From NCBI GenBank assembly GCA_947446335.1, contig CANFGA010000129.1:1-7719 (forward strand): DNA of 7,719 nt, given 5' to 3'. Position numbers and translations under genes: made by a program. This document shows, in pieces, positions 6,747-7,719 of this stretch (positions within the stretch are counted from its first letter, which is position 1; each line of letters opens with the position of its first letter). This stretch comes from Oxalobacteraceae bacterium. Lineage in GTDB: Bacteria > Pseudomonadota > Gammaproteobacteria > Burkholderiales > Burkholderiaceae_D. The notes beneath the pieces were generated by a model, which saw only the letters and a list, made by a program, of their open reading frames with translations, ran no database searches and was not told where the DNA came from.

Positions 6747-7719
6747 ATGCAATCATTGTGGATGTTATTCGCCAGTTTCATGTTCGCCATCATGGGCGTG
6801 TGCGTGAAACTGGCATCGAGTCGTTATTCAATCTCGGAAATCGTCATGTACCGCGGCCTGGTCGGCGTCACGGTCATGTTTTGCATGATCCGTTTTCAGG
6901 GCGGCAAATTCAGGACCAGCATGCCCAGGGAACACCTGTGGCGCGGCGTGGTCGGCGTGATCGCTCTGTGGATGTGGTTTTATGCGATCGCCGCGCTGCC
7001 GCTGGCCACTGCGGTGACGCTCAATTACATGGCGCCGATCTGGATCACACTGATGCTGTTTTGCGTCGCCTGGCTGCGCACCAGAAGCGGCCTCGAGTGG
7101 CCGCTGGTGGGCGCGATCGTGCTCAGCTTCACCGGCGTCGTGCTGCTGCTGCAACCGGCCTTCCATGCGCAGCAATTGGGCAGCGCAATGGTGGCGCTGA
7201 TCTCGGGCATGCTGTCGGCGCTGGCTTACCTGCAGGTGCGCAGGCTGGGGCTGATGGGTGAACCGGAATACCGCGTCGTGTTTTATTTTTCGATCGTCAA
7301 TGTGGCCGCCGGCGTGCTGGGCCACGTGGCCGGCGCCGGCGTGCTGGACTGGAGCCGGCACGACAATACATGGGATATCGCCCTGCTGCTGATCATCGGC
7401 TTGTCGGCCACGATGGCACAAATGGCGATGACGCGCGCCTACCGGCTCGGCAATACGCTGGTCGTGGCCAACTTGCAATATGCCGGCATCGTGTTTTCCA
7501 GCATCTGGGGCGTGCTCGTGTTCGGCGATGTGTTCGCCTGGACTAGCTGGCTGGGGATCGCCTTGATCGTCAGTTCGGGGATCGCCGCCACGTTCTACAA
7601 TCAGCGCAAGACGCAACGCGAGCAGCAACACAACCAGCGCTTCGGCGATCAACGCAGCATGCCGCTAGGCAATCAATTCAAGTATCGCGTCGGCAAGCAG
7701 CCGAACCGCGCCCGCGCCG
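6747..7719 (+). CDS. EamA/DMT-superfamily transporter, 3' end missing
   Basis: Inner-membrane carrier of the drug/metabolite transporter superfamily; 324 residues are visible and the frame is still open at the right edge. Start ATG at 6747 puts the first helix at residue 3; GGAA (6739-6742) is a weak, close ribosome site four bases before it. About ten hydrophobic helices can be seen (near 3-21, 30-49, 65-83, 88-109, 118-136, 146-164, 176-197, 210-227, 238-259, 266-284), forming the two EamA repeats (3-137 and 147-284). Family traits include PLATAVTLNYMAPIW after helix 3 and the matching LGNTLVVANLQYAGIVFS in the second half. After the last helix comes a basic, Gln/Arg-rich tail from about 285 on, longer than usual for the family. 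Close spacing to the oxygenase suggests one operon; export or uptake of its substrate or product is inference. Confidence 0.92.
   Translation, partial: MQSLWMLFASFMFAIMGVCVKLASSRYSISEIVMYRGLVGVTVMFCMIRFQGGKFRTSMPREHLWRGVVGVIALWMWFYAIAALPLATAVTLNYMAPIWITLMLFCVAWLRTRSGLEWPLVGAIVLSFTGVVLLLQPAFHAQQLGSAMVALISGMLSALAYLQVRRLGLMGEPEYRVVFYFSIVNVAAGVLGHVAGAGVLDWSRHDNTWDIALLLIIGLSATMAQMAMTRAYRLGNTLVVANLQYAGIVFSSIWGVLVFGDVFAWTSWLGIALIVSSGIAATFYNQRKTQREQQHNQRFGDQRSMPLGNQFKYRVGKQPNRARA

Overview
All five genes seen here lie on the + strand. The DNA is GC-rich (roughly 60% by eye) with mixed codon use. Protein style (GAF/PAS-rich response regulators, an EamA transporter, a Rieske oxygenase) and an imperfect CTCCCG/CGGGAG intergenic palindrome suggest a betaproteobacterium of the order Burkholderiales, perhaps Oxalobacteraceae. 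That placement rests on general resemblance only; there is no rRNA or other marker gene in the window.

Region 1 (2-5367) is a signalling cluster. It holds (a) the 3' part of a PAS-containing hybrid-less histidine kinase whose start lies upstream of the window; (b) after a 99-base gap with a strong hairpin, a stand-alone protein made of two receiver (REC) domains and nothing else, starting at TTG; and (c) overlapping it by one base, a 1079-residue regulator with the order REC-GAF-PAS-GAF-GGDEF-EAL. The likely flow is kinase to one or more of the three receivers, ending in control of cyclic-di-GMP. In the last protein the cyclase signature is broken (AGDIF instead of GGDEF) while every EAL catalytic residue I looked for is present, so the expected output is c-di-GMP breakdown. 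The second receiver of the two-REC protein lacks the conserved lysine.

Region 2 (5368-5611) is a 244-base gap with a perfect 9-bp inverted repeat just after the EAL stop codon and an extended -10 promoter candidate. It separates the signalling cluster from the next unit.

Region 3 (5612-7719) is a metabolic pair: a Rieske-type non-haem iron oxygenase alpha subunit and, 34 bases later, a ten-helix EamA/DMT-family membrane transporter that runs off the right edge. They look co-transcribed and may handle the same small molecule, but the substrate cannot be read from the sequence. No mobile element, CRISPR array, tRNA or rRNA was seen. The window is mostly recognisable families. The points most worth a second look are the degenerate GGDEF, the degenerate second receiver, and the oxygenase-transporter pair.
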